A stretch of 15,876 bases of DNA from Nitrosopumilales archaeon (GTDB lineage Archaea; Thermoproteota; Nitrososphaeria; Nitrososphaerales; Nitrososphaeraceae). The position numbers and the translations under genes were made by a program. Below are positions 6,191 through 13,031 of this stretch, piece after piece; position 1 is the stretch's first letter, and every line of letters begins with the position of its first letter. The stretch covers positions 1 through 15,876 of the forward strand of contig WJXE01000017.1 in NCBI GenBank assembly GCA_009665115.1, in the 5' to 3' direction. Under the pieces are notes generated by a model that saw only the letters and a program-made list of their open reading frames with translations, ran no database searches and was not told where the DNA came from.

Positions 6191-6799
6191 TCAATTCCCA
6201 GTCAAACTAGGCATGGTTGTTTTGGTAACTTTTGATATCATACCACTAAACGCAAACGATGTAATAAGAAACCAGCCCCACAGGAAAACCTCGCCGGGAA
6301 CAAGGCATGGTCCCTTATGCATGCCACTTTTGTCAACCTGACTATCTGCTTGCACTTGTGCGCTACTACACATAATCCAAGGAACTTGAATAGGGGAAAG
6401 TGCTGTTGTCGCACCAAAGATCGTCGGAAATACGAAAATCCATAGCATAAATGATGGCACCATATAGAGTAGCATTGGACGCATCTGCTGCTGCTGCATT
6501 TCCATACTCATTTTGTTCACATATGCCTGCTTCTTTTTTAACTCTTCAATTAGTGCCCTATCTTGTTTTTTTATTGCGGCTGTATATTGCTTACGCCACT
6601 CGTTTGTCTCTTTCATAACCTTATTCATTTTTTCAAAATCAGTCGTTTTTTTGCGCAGCATAGCTATCGCAATATTCAGCGCAATTGATATTAGAGAAGC
6701 TACGATCATAGCCGTGAGCATGTCTGGGAAGATGGGATGTTTAGTATAATGCGGAGTCAACCCTGGCATTTGCATCATTAAGGGATCAAGAATATTCAT
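6191..6799 (-). CDS. Archaeal EMC3/TMCO1-like membrane protein (DUF106, YidC/Oxa1 superfamily)
   Basis: Membrane insertase-like protein that binds near the ribosome and SecY and helps insert membrane proteins. Features: a hydrophobic segment at about residues 28-48, a long charged coiled-coil region (about 52-103, with repeated K-K-x and the M-E-M-Q-Q-Q-Q-M-R run), a second segment at about 107-131 (P-M-L-L-Y-M-V-P-S-F-M-L-W-I-F-V-F-P) and a third at about 167-187, an architecture typical of this family. 202 aa is a normal size. The ATG overlaps the adenylate kinase stop (ATGA, 6799-6796), a sign of translational coupling. The external loop between segments 2 and 3 contains two cysteines (S-x-x-C-S-S and G-P-C-L), which could form a disulfide; that is an inference. 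Confidence 0.85.
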   Translation of the reverse strand: MNILDPLMMQMPGLTPHYTKHPIFPDMLTAMIVASLISIALNIAIAMLRKKTTDFEKMNKVMKETNEWRKQYTAAIKKQDRALIEELKKKQAYVNKMSMEMQQQQMRPMLLYMVPSFMLWIFVFPTIFGATTALSPIQVPWIMCSSAQVQADSQVDKSGMHKGPCLVPGEVFLWGWFLITSFAFSGMISKVTKTTMPSLTGN

Positions 6800-7395
6800 A
6801 TCCTGCCAGTATCTCCCAACAAAACATTTGCTAGAGTGAGAGCCGCCTTATCAATCTCATTGTTATTATTCATAATTATAAGAAATGGACAACCCGATAC
6901 CACCGAGCAGCATGCAATCATTACCCTAGATATATCTAGTTCGTTTTGAACATCTATTTCTGGACGAATATCCCTTTTTCGACTTTCATCTTTTTTCCTT
7001 CTACCCAATATGTCTTGGGGTTCAGCCGCAATCATAATAATATTAGTAGGCTTTATAGTTTCAAGCAGATGCATCGGAATTCCCGGATAGTACCCTTCGT
7101 CGGTATTTATTAGCAGATGTGTGTCAATAATCACAAAATCTCCTTTTATTGTGGCAATTCTGTTTGCTACCTTGTCCTGGAGTCGACGTTGCTCTTCCAC
7201 CGAAAGCTTTCTCATTTCATCTCTATTCCTCAACTTCATTTCCTTGGATTCCTCAAACATTAGACTACCGAATACTACGACGGTGGTATTATGCCCCTTC
7301 TGTCTTAGGAATTCAGCTGCCCTAGAAATTACAGTAGTCTTTCCCACGCCCGGTATCCCCACTATTATGACCCTTTTCGCGTTACTTTCTACCAA
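6796..7395 (-). CDS. adkA: Archaeal adenylate kinase (AdkA)
   Basis: Converts ATP + AMP to 2 ADP in the cytosol. It belongs to the archaeal AdkA group, distinct from bacterial Adk. The P-loop G-I-P-G-V-G-K-T-T is at residues 13-21 of the protein as called; R-D-E-M-R-K-L and Q-R-R-L-Q are the conserved basic/AMP-site region, D-T-H-L-L-I (about residues 88-93) is the family's third motif, and R-R-K-K-D-E-S-R-K-R-D-I forms the lid. The open frame extends to 7428, but the extension (MMSICLNWRLY) lies inside secY and has no family likeness. I choose TTG at 7395, giving 199 aa, near the usual length, overlapping the secY stop by 14 bases; the ATG at 7425 is the alternative. Last four bases overlap the next gene. 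Confidence 0.88.
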   Translation of the reverse strand: MVESNAKRVIIVGIPGVGKTTVISRAAEFLRQKGHNTTVVVFGSLMFEESKEMKLRNRDEMRKLSVEEQRRLQDKVANRIATIKGDFVIIDTHLLINTDEGYYPGIPMHLLETIKPTNIIMIAAEPQDILGRRKKDESRKRDIRPEIDVQNELDISRVMIACCSVVSGCPFLIIMNNNNEIDKAALTLANVLLGDTGRI

Positions 7396-8818
7396 GTAGA
7401 GCCGCCAATTTAGGCATATGGACATCAACTTGTTCTTTAATCAATAAGTTGTAGTAATTTACTAGAATATCCACCATCAAGAGAATCCCTATTCCAGAGC
7501 CAAAAACATTAAGTACATTAGATGCTGATGCTAAGAGTCCTATTATTATAGATCCCAGAATGGTCACTGAGGGAATGTACTTGTTTAGCAATATCTGAAC
7601 TGATCCTTCTGCTCTTCTGAAGCCAGGGACTTGAACATCTGCGTCAAGCAAATTCTTTGCGGCAGACTTGGCAGACAAGCCGCCGAGTTCAACCCAGAGT
7701 CTCCCGAAAATCGTTATGATCGTAGTCAAAAACAGAATATAGACTACTGCCCTGACTGGGTCTTGCGCTGCAGTGTCCAAGCTCTGTGGCGAGGTAGTAT
7801 AATAGAGCAATCCGCCTGTTGGGGTTTGAGGTCTACCAGGGTCAAATTGTGCTAAATAGTTGAACACAGGATTATCGTTTTGAGGGTTGTAATTGGCCCA
7901 TAACATCTGACCCATGAAAACGGCGTTAGCAAGAAGTGCAGACGCCAGTATCACCGGGATATTGGATGTATAAAGGAGTTTGATTGGGTAAACGGCAGTA
8001 AATCCCCGGTATTTTGTGGAAACAATAGGGATGTCTATATGTATACCTTGCGTATATACTAGGATCAATAGCACAATAGCTGTAACTATCAGACCGAATA
8101 TACTAGGTAGCTGCCCTGACCTAAAAAATGTGTCGGCGATATGCCCGTGCTCAGCCGAATTGATCACAAAAGGAAGGATGCCTACTGGCCCATCCTGAGC
8201 AGGAACGGGACTAAATATGCTCCACAAGATACCCTGTGCTACCCCTGCCATAATAAACAGACTTATGCCTGATCCTAAGCCCCAGCCTTTCTGCACCATC
8301 TCGTCAAGGAGCATCACTATGAGGCTTGCTCCAATAAGTTGTCCAACTAGGATCGGGACAAACAAGGGACTTGCAACCAGGTGACCATATACACTGGTCC
8401 CGTACAGTGTACCCTCTGCAATTATGACAATAATCGTGACAATTTTTGTAGCGGAAGTAAATAACGATCTATCGTCGGGATTTTTAAAATTAAGTTTAAC
8501 GAGCTCTGAACCCTTCAACAGCTGCATAAGCAGACCTGCGGTGACAATGGGTCCTATTCCGAGTTCTAATAAAGTACCTTGCTGAGCTGCAAAGATAACC
8601 CTAGCGAACGCTAGAAAGTCGAACTTCGGATCGCTTGTAACACCGTAGAGAGGTATCTGACCCATAATCAGATATGCAAAAAGAGCGATTCCACTCCAGA
8701 CAAACTTCTCAGTCAGCGATATCTTCTTTTTGGGTTTCTCCACCTGTGGGATATAGGCAGAAATTTTTTTTATGATACGCCTGAAAATACCTTCATCATC
8801 ATTTTGTATTGTGCTCAT
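7382..8818 (-). CDS. secY: Preprotein translocase subunit SecY
   Basis: Channel-forming subunit of the Sec translocon in the cytoplasmic membrane; moves unfolded proteins across, or releases them sideways into, the membrane. The protein has about ten hydrophobic segments. Recognisable SecY regions include L-E-L-G-I-G-P-I-V-T-A-G-L-L-M-Q-L (first third), G-W-G-L-G-S-G-I-S-L-F-I, V-V-S-like S-T-K-Y-R-G at the cytosolic loop, P-I-K-L-L-Y-T-S-N-I-P-V-I-L, and D-A-D-V-Q-V-P-G-F-R near the C-terminal loop. The ATG at 8818 (478 aa) is preferred over GTG at 8839 because GGAGGTG (8835-8829) sits exactly 10 bases before it as a ribosome binding site. The gene begins inside the 3' end of the L15 gene (20-base overlap) and overlaps the adenylate kinase start by 14 bases, consistent with one coupled operon. 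Confidence 0.95.
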   Translation of the reverse strand: MSTIQNDDEGIFRRIIKKISAYIPQVEKPKKKISLTEKFVWSGIALFAYLIMGQIPLYGVTSDPKFDFLAFARVIFAAQQGTLLELGIGPIVTAGLLMQLLKGSELVKLNFKNPDDRSLFTSATKIVTIIVIIAEGTLYGTSVYGHLVASPLFVPILVGQLIGASLIVMLLDEMVQKGWGLGSGISLFIMAGVAQGILWSIFSPVPAQDGPVGILPFVINSAEHGHIADTFFRSGQLPSIFGLIVTAIVLLILVYTQGIHIDIPIVSTKYRGFTAVYPIKLLYTSNIPVILASALLANAVFMGQMLWANYNPQNDNPVFNYLAQFDPGRPQTPTGGLLYYTTSPQSLDTAAQDPVRAVVYILFLTTIITIFGRLWVELGGLSAKSAAKNLLDADVQVPGFRRAEGSVQILLNKYIPSVTILGSIIIGLLASASNVLNVFGSGIGILLMVDILVNYYNLLIKEQVDVHMPKLAALLGRK

Positions 8819-9245
8819 TATATAGCAACACCTCCCCACCTACTTCCTCTATTTTCTGTTTAGCATTGTGTGATATTTTCTCGATTCGAACCTTAACACC
8901 ACCGCCGCTAACTTTTCCGCCGCCCAGCAATTTATGATACCCGAGCGAGGTGAGATCTAAAGTAGGTTTAGTATCCTTGTCCCTTACACTTCCATGCTGG
9001 GCTAAAATTCCATCCAAGTCTCGCACATTCAACCATTTCCTTACAGGATTCCGATTTAATAAGTAGAAAGAATCATGTCCAAAGTGACTCGGTTCCTCGA
9101 TCACCGTGCGAATCCAAAAATGTTTGTGTTTGCCAGCGGCTCCGACACCACCTCTACTGCCGGATTGCCTATGCTGACCTATCTGCCCCCATCCACAATA
9201 TCTGGTGCCCCTCTGTCTTCTGCTTTTTCTCAACCGAGTAGCCAT
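8799..9245 (-). CDS. rpl15: 50S ribosomal protein uL15
   Basis: Large-subunit protein that helps organise 23S rRNA in late assembly. The start reads MATRLRKSRRQRGTRYCGWG, with the archaeal/eukaryal G-x-G-Q-I-G-Q-H-R, G-S-R-G-G-V-G-A-A-G-K-H-K-H-F-W block (residues 19-44), the H-F-G-H-D-S-F region (54-60), and the C-terminal G-Y-H-K-L-L-G-G-G-K-V part (102-112) that contacts rRNA. 148 aa matches archaeal L15. Starts with ATG at 9245, 77 bases after the uL30 gene; no strong ribosome binding site is visible. Its last 20 bases overlap the start of secY. Confidence 0.96.
   Translation of the reverse strand: MATRLRKSRRQRGTRYCGWGQIGQHRQSGSRGGVGAAGKHKHFWIRTVIEEPSHFGHDSFYLLNRNPVRKWLNVRDLDGILAQHGSVRDKDTKPTLDLTSLGYHKLLGGGKVSGGGVKVRIEKISHNAKQKIEEVGGEVLLYNEHNTK
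8829..8835 (-). promoter_or_regulatory. Shine-Dalgarno site of secY
   Basis: GGAGGTG on the minus strand with a 10-base spacer to the ATG at 8818. It lies within the end of the L15 coding sequence and decides the secY start against the in-frame GTG at 8839, which would lie inside and before the site. Confidence 0.75.
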
Positions 9246-9322
9246 AATTATTAATGCATCCCTTTTTTGTATGAAACGCGAACTATTTTCATGATGGTAC
9301 CTTACTTAAGTCTTGCTGCATT

Positions 9323-9781
9323 CTATAGCATCCTCCTGACAATATCGACCAACTCCTTGTCTTCTCCAAGTATGCCCCCTTCATTATACTGGTTCTTCGT
9401 TTTTCGTTTAAATCCACCTCGTGGCGGATTTAAGGCAAACCAGGGTTTAATATTATGGATTTCCGACATTGACACTCTGTTCTCTGAGATTGCTGCAGCA
9501 AATGCATCTATGTCATCGTATTCCTTTGGCAGATCAGAATCTGAAACCGGTTCAAAGCCGGCCTTTCGTCCTTTCTTTTCCAATAACTCTTTAACAATGC
9601 TTGGATCCGCAGAAGTCCACGCCACTAGTTCTTTTACCTTCCTTAGCATACCTAGCGATTGCGGACTTTCTGGTATGAGTGTGGCACGAAATTTTTTATT
9701 GAGATTCAAGTAGGTTAATGTCGCAGTTGCCCACGATGGCACGTTTACGGTGCCTCGTATCCTGACTACAAGATAAGCCAA
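9323..9781 (-). CDS. rpl30: 50S ribosomal protein uL30
   Basis: Large-subunit protein near the 5S rRNA region. The N-terminal Y-L-V-V-R-I-R-G-T-V-N-V is the hallmark of L30/L7, followed by T-L-T-Y-L-N-L (21-27) and the archaeal extension (residues about 60-152) containing the conserved A-L-N-P-P-R-G-G-F-K motif. 152 aa is the usual archaeal length. The start is TTG at 9781, 6 bases after the uS5 stop; an ATG just upstream (in TGATGCAG) is out of frame. The DNA for the N-P-P-R-G-G motif forms a near-perfect hairpin in the mRNA (see separate entry). Confidence 0.95.
   Translation of the reverse strand: MAYLVVRIRGTVNVPSWATATLTYLNLNKKFRATLIPESPQSLGMLRKVKELVAWTSADPSIVKELLEKKGRKAGFEPVSDSDLPKEYDDIDAFAAAISENRVSMSEIHNIKPWFALNPPRGGFKRKTKNQYNEGGILGEDKELVDIVRRML
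9408..9433 (-). promoter_or_regulatory. Strong mRNA hairpin inside rpl30
   Basis: In the mRNA sense, TTAAATCCGCC (9433-9423) pairs along its full length with GGTGGATTTAA (9418-9408) around the loop ACGA: 11 base pairs, one of them G-U. It lies wholly in coding sequence. Whether it has a role (autoregulation, RNA processing or attenuation) is not known. Confidence 0.4.
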
Positions 9782-9787
9782 TCTGCA

Positions 9788-10408
9788 TCAGCCTGTAACG
9801 TAGGTACGGCGAAGAGCCGCAAATATTGCCTTTGTTGTCGACGACATCGTACTAGTGGAACCGAATGACTTGGTCCATGCATCCTTTATACCTGCTAGTT
9901 TTAAAAGGCCCTTAATGTTCTCGCCTGCTACTAAACTCAGACCTCGCGGTCCTGGGATAATTTCAACAGATACGCTTCCGCCCTTTCCTCTGACTTTAAA
10001 TGGTATGGAGTGAAGTTGATTGCACCTACATTCCCAGCTTCCGCAGCCTAACTTTACAGGAATAACGTTGAGATGTGCTGCCGTGGTTGACTTGTCTATA
10101 GCAATACGCATTTGCGCTGCTTTTCCCTTCCCTATTCCAAACCAGCCTGCTTCATTTCCCACCGCAACTAATGCATTAAATCGAGTCATCTCACCTGCAT
10201 CCGTCTGTTTCTGCACTATGCCCACGTGGATAACCTGGCTCTTGATGTCTGGAAGCAGATGCTTGACAATTTCTGGCTCCTGAATTCTCATCCCATTTTC
10301 AAAAATCTGGTCCATTGAATTGATTTTACCACTTGATACCATCATGCCGAGTGTGGTCCGGGGCTGCCATTCTATATGCTGCTCTTGCTGTCTATAAAAC
10401 CTGCTCAT
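9788..10408 (-). CDS. rps5: 30S ribosomal protein uS5
   Basis: Small-subunit protein at the mRNA entry channel, important for decoding accuracy. The S5 double-stranded-RNA-binding-like N-domain reads R-F-N-A-L-V-A-V-G-N-E-A-G-W-F-G-I-G-K-G-K-A (about 77-98); the archaeal G-C-G-S-W-E-C-R-C motif (121-129) with three cysteines, then H-S-I-P-F-K-V-R-G-K-G-G-S-V, and the C-domain P-G-P-R-G-L-S-L-V-A-G follow. 206 aa is normal for archaea. GAGGG (10423-10419), 10 bases before the ATG at 10408, is a good Shine-Dalgarno site. Followed 6 bases later by rpl30. Confidence 0.96.
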   Translation of the reverse strand: MSRFYRQQEQHIEWQPRTTLGMMVSSGKINSMDQIFENGMRIQEPEIVKHLLPDIKSQVIHVGIVQKQTDAGEMTRFNALVAVGNEAGWFGIGKGKAAQMRIAIDKSTTAAHLNVIPVKLGCGSWECRCNQLHSIPFKVRGKGGSVSVEIIPGPRGLSLVAGENIKGLLKLAGIKDAWTKSFGSTSTMSSTTKAIFAALRRTYVTG

Positions 10409-10435
10409 ATCTATTTTGCCCTCTATTTATCACTG

Positions 10436-11068
10436 TTAAATGACCGGAGCATTCCTAGTAGGAGACTTGGATCTGTCAGACAAAGTAGAATCCGGTACCG
10501 TTCTCATGTTTTTAGTAATTTTAGTTCTAACCTCTTCAAAGTAGTATGAATAATTCTCGGGTACCCAGCCATTTTTCAATAGAGAAGAAAAGTGTGAGTT
10601 ATATTTTCGCTCATCTTTTTTTAACACCTCTGCATATTGGGCAATATGTCCGCCATTTATCCTTTCAATTTTCGGTAACGAAGATTCAGACACCGGTATA
10701 CTGACCCCAGCATCAATTAGTCCCTTCAAGCAAGCTGCAACCCTCGAAGTGAAAGATCCCTTGCCTGTATAAAGAATTAAATTATTCATTCCTTTTTCCA
10801 ATGTTCGTATACCCAAAAGCAGGCCTGTCAGATAACATGTTGGTATGCTCTTCATAGAGCCCTTCCATCCGTACATCAGAAGTTCTCTGCTACGAACGGC
10901 GGTAACTACGCTGTCCCCCCCTGCCAAAGGTTTCAGAACCTGAGCCATGATGTTCTGATTGCTAACAGTAATTGAAACAAAAGAGTGTCTTCCAATAAGC
11001 ATCGCTACTCTTTTTCGGTAATTAGTTCGATTTTGTCTATTTCTCCTAAGAACAGCAGTATAAACCAT
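10436..11068 (-). CDS. rpl18: 50S ribosomal protein uL18
   Basis: 5S rRNA-binding protein that brings 5S rRNA into the large subunit. Family signs: R-R-N-R-Q-N-R-T-N-Y-R-K-R near the N-terminus (8-20), S-F-V-S-I-T-V-S-N-Q-N-I (29-40), Y-L-T-G-L-L-L-G (79-86) and D-A-G-V-S-I-P (121-127, family L-D-x-G-x). 210 aa is slightly longer than many archaeal L18 proteins; the last about 30 residues are polar (S-D-R-S-K-S-P-T-R). It is the first gene of the block, with GGAGG (11083-11079) 10 bases before the ATG and a TATA box further upstream. Confidence 0.95.
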   Translation of the reverse strand: MVYTAVLRRNRQNRTNYRKRVAMLIGRHSFVSITVSNQNIMAQVLKPLAGGDSVVTAVRSRELLMYGWKGSMKSIPTCYLTGLLLGIRTLEKGMNNLILYTGKGSFTSRVAACLKGLIDAGVSIPVSESSLPKIERINGGHIAQYAEVLKKDERKYNSHFSSLLKNGWVPENYSYYFEEVRTKITKNMRTVPDSTLSDRSKSPTRNAPVI

Positions 11069-11078
11069 GAATTTTTTT

Positions 11079-11083
11079 CCTCC
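11079..11083 (-). promoter_or_regulatory. Shine-Dalgarno site of rpl18
   Basis: GGAGG on the minus strand, spacer of 10 A/T-rich bases to the ATG at 11068. It shows that the operon's first gene has a leadered mRNA. Confidence 0.65.
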
Positions 11084-11118
11084 TAGTTCTGACGGCTAAA
11101 ACACGAGCAGCGGAAGCA

Positions 11119-11128
11119 CTTATAAACG
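11119..11128 (-). promoter_or_regulatory. Promoter (TATA box) of the ribosomal protein-secY block
   Basis: CGTTTATAAG on the minus strand, in the 72-base gap after larB. A transcript starting about 25 bases downstream (near 11095) would have a leader of about 27 nt with the Shine-Dalgarno site. It is the likely promoter of the block down to cbf5. Confidence 0.55.
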
Positions 11129-11140
11129 TTTTAGCAAGAT

Positions 11141-11962
11141 TCATTTTTTCGTATCCTCAGATTCCTGATGTTTTGTTTCGAACAAATTTCTCTTAATTCT
11201 GTTCGCTATCAGCGCTGCAAATGCGCCGGCTCCGACGCCATTATCTATGTTAACGACTGCAAGACCCAATGCACAGCTTTGGAGCATACAGGACAGAGCT
11301 GCAACTCCGGCCGATCCAAACCCATAGCCTACAGAAGTTGGTACACCGATGACTGGTACATTAACCATTGACGACACTACTGACGCAAGAGCACCCTCCA
11401 TACCGGCAACGACCACTATTGCCCCAACGTCCGCCGAAATCATTTCCTGCATTGCGGGGAGGAGTCTGTGCAATCCAGCAATTCCTACATCGTAATATGT
11501 AATTGCATCACACCCCATTGCTTCGGCTACTAAGCGTGCTTCCTCTGCGACGCCTATATCAGAGGTCCCTGCAGACAGAATTCCAATCTTCCCGCCTGAG
11601 TGATGGTTGGCATCGAGATTAGCTTTAACCAGAATTGTTGTACTACTCTTTCCTACTTGAATATGCAAATTTTTATTTTTTAGGGTCTTGCAGATTTTGG
11701 ACAGTTCATCTCTCCGTATTCTACTCACGACTACGTTTCCTTTGATCTTTACTGCGGATAGCACAATTCTTACAATATCTCTAGAGTATTTGCCTTCCCC
11801 AAGGACTACTTCCGGCACCCCCTTTCTGAAATCTCTGCCGATATCCAATTTAGCGAGATTATTTCCGACATGTTCTATCGAATGGATTGAAATCTGTTTA
11901 TGCACATCCTCTAGTGCAAGTTCGCCTTTTGCAAATTTTTCTAAAATAGTTTTTAAATCCAT
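11141..11962 (-). CDS. larB: LarB: pyridinium-3,5-biscarboxylic acid mononucleotide synthase
   Basis: First step of nickel-pincer nucleotide synthesis: carboxylates the pyridine ring of nicotinic acid adenine dinucleotide and hydrolyses it to release AMP. The C-terminal half is the PurE-like (AIR carboxylase) domain: G-I-L-S-A-G-T-S-D-I-G-V-A-E-E-A-R (127-143), Y-Y-D-V-G-I-A-G-L-H-R-L (156-167), V-V-V-A-G-M-E-G-A-L-A-S-V (183-195), V-P-V-I-G-V-P-T-S-V-G-Y-G (202-214), and Q-S-C-A-L-G (228-233), where Cys230 aligns by eye with the cysteine reported to form the transient adduct in LarB (Cys221 in Lactobacillus). The N-terminal half (1-115) has the usual helical, LarB-specific part. 273 aa is slightly longer than typical (about 245-255). 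ATG at 11962; a T/A-rich TATA-like stretch lies at 11998-11990, just past mdh, so it may be read both alone and with mdh. Confidence 0.93.
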   Translation of the reverse strand: MDLKTILEKFAKGELALEDVHKQISIHSIEHVGNNLAKLDIGRDFRKGVPEVVLGEGKYSRDIVRIVLSAVKIKGNVVVSRIRRDELSKICKTLKNKNLHIQVGKSSTTILVKANLDANHHSGGKIGILSAGTSDIGVAEEARLVAEAMGCDAITYYDVGIAGLHRLLPAMQEMISADVGAIVVVAGMEGALASVVSSMVNVPVIGVPTSVGYGFGSAGVAALSCMLQSCALGLAVVNIDNGVGAGAFAALIANRIKRNLFETKHQESEDTKK

Positions 11963-11989
11963 TCCGTCATTGTCAGTAACGTCTCTCGG

Positions 11990-11998
11990 AATAAAAAT
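11990..11998 (-). promoter_or_regulatory. Possible TATA box of larB / T-tract after mdh
   Basis: On the minus strand ATTTTTATT follows directly after the mdh stop and lies 28-36 bases before the larB ATG. It could act as a promoter element for larB or as the T-rich end signal of mdh. Confidence 0.35.
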
Positions 11999-12913
11999 TT
12001 AAGGCATAATTGCCTTTATCGCTTCACTGACGCTGTTTATCCCTTTGTGAAATATCTCACGTTCAATAGGATTTAGCTTGAGCTCAATTACTCGTTCTAT
12101 GCCATTCTCACCCAAGACGACGGGAACTCCAATGCAGATATTGCTTACGCCGTATTCACCATCAAGGGGTGCCGATACTGGAACGACTGATTTTTTGTCC
12201 TTAATTATCGCCTCGGCCATTATTGCCACCGCATTACCCGGCGCATAGGTAGTGGCGCCTTTCAAAGCGATTACGTCAGCTGCTACCTTACGCGTATTTT
12301 CAAAGATTCGAGATTGTACTTCAGCGCTTATAAAGTCGATCAGCGGTATTCCACTGATGCAGCAGAATCTAATCAACGGAAGCATATTCTCACCGTGCTC
12401 ACTTATGACCATGGCCTGAATGGATTCGCCTGAGACATTGGCAGCTTCTCGAATGAAGCTCTTAAATCTTGACAAGTCCAGCAGGCCGCCCATTCCCATA
12501 ACTTTATCTTTGTGCATGCCTGTGGTTTTCAGCGCAACATAAGTCATTGGATCAAGAGGGTTTGTCACTACAATTAATATGGAATTTCTTGCATAAGATG
12601 CCACTTTCATTGAAACATCTTTTACGATATTGGCATTGGTGTGTAGGAGATCCATTCTGCTCATTCCAGGCTTTCTTCCCAGCCCGGCGACCAGTACCAC
12701 AATACCAGAATCGTTAATATCGGCATAATTGTTGCTGCCGCGTACTAGCCGATCTATCCCCATTTCGGATAATTGGTGATTTATATCCATAGCTTCGCCT
12801 TGCGGAAGTCCCTGCACAATATCAACTAATAATACATCATCTAGATCTCGTATTGCACAGTTTAAAGCAATTGACGCCCCTACTTTACCCGAACCAATGA
12901 TCGAAATAGTCAT
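11999..12913 (-). CDS. mdh: Malate dehydrogenase (LDH/MDH superfamily)
   Basis: NAD(P)-dependent interconversion of malate and oxaloacetate, a step of the TCA and 3-hydroxypropionate/4-hydroxybutyrate-linked carbon flow. Rossmann motif G-S-G-K-V-G-A-S (7-14); Asp31 at the end of strand 2 (L-L-V-D-I) favours NAD; active-site loop G-L-G-R-K-P-G-M-S-R (77-86) gives Arg80 and Arg86, and the arginine at this place marks malate rather than lactate specificity; V-T-N-P-L-D (116-121); Asp146/Arg149 (L-L-D-L-S-R) and catalytic His173 in S-E-H-G-E-N. 304 aa is typical. The open frame runs to 13003 but its 30-residue extension has no family likeness; ATG at 12913 is chosen, with a TTTTAA box about 30 bases upstream. 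The gene lies between larB and larC, divergent from larC. Confidence 0.92.
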   Translation of the reverse strand: MTISIIGSGKVGASIALNCAIRDLDDVLLVDIVQGLPQGEAMDINHQLSEMGIDRLVRGSNNYADINDSGIVVLVAGLGRKPGMSRMDLLHTNANIVKDVSMKVASYARNSILIVVTNPLDPMTYVALKTTGMHKDKVMGMGGLLDLSRFKSFIREAANVSGESIQAMVISEHGENMLPLIRFCCISGIPLIDFISAEVQSRIFENTRKVAADVIALKGATTYAPGNAVAIMAEAIIKDKKSVVPVSAPLDGEYGVSNICIGVPVVLGENGIERVIELKLNPIEREIFHKGINSVSEAIKAIMP

Positions 12914-12940
12914 TCTTAAGGACAAGAGATAGTATAGAGT

Positions 12941-12946
12941 TAAAAG
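12941..12946 (-). promoter_or_regulatory. Candidate TATA box of mdh
   Basis: TTTTAA on the minus strand, 28-33 bases before the chosen mdh ATG at 12913; this spacing supports the short form of the protein. Confidence 0.4.
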
Positions 12947-13000
12947 TTTTTCACGAGGGATCTCTGCCAAAGTGATAGTGATAGCCAAGTTGAGGCAAAT

Positions 13001-13009
13001 CATATATTA
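13001..13009 (+). promoter_or_regulatory. TATA box of the larC-larE-iscS operon
   Basis: CATATATTA ends 23 bases and starts 31 bases before the larC TTG at 13032, fitting a leaderless transcript. The region 12914-13031 carries this promoter and the opposite one for mdh, and contains a short GTGATA repeat (GTGATAGTGATA, around 12968-12979). Confidence 0.5.
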
Positions 13010-13031
13010 ACACTAGAATCATCTGATACCC

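Noticed and set aside
8819..8839. Upstream GTG start for SecY
   Set aside because: A strong Shine-Dalgarno site lies between it and the ATG at 8818, with ideal spacing to the latter.
9267..9713. 148-codon plus-strand open frame
   Set aside because: It is the antisense shadow of the uL30 gene; its sequence simply mirrors uL30 codons.
12914..13003. 30-residue N-terminal extension of malate dehydrogenase
   Set aside because: The family begins with the Rossmann strand at Met 12913, the extension has no likeness to it, and it would run over the mdh promoter.
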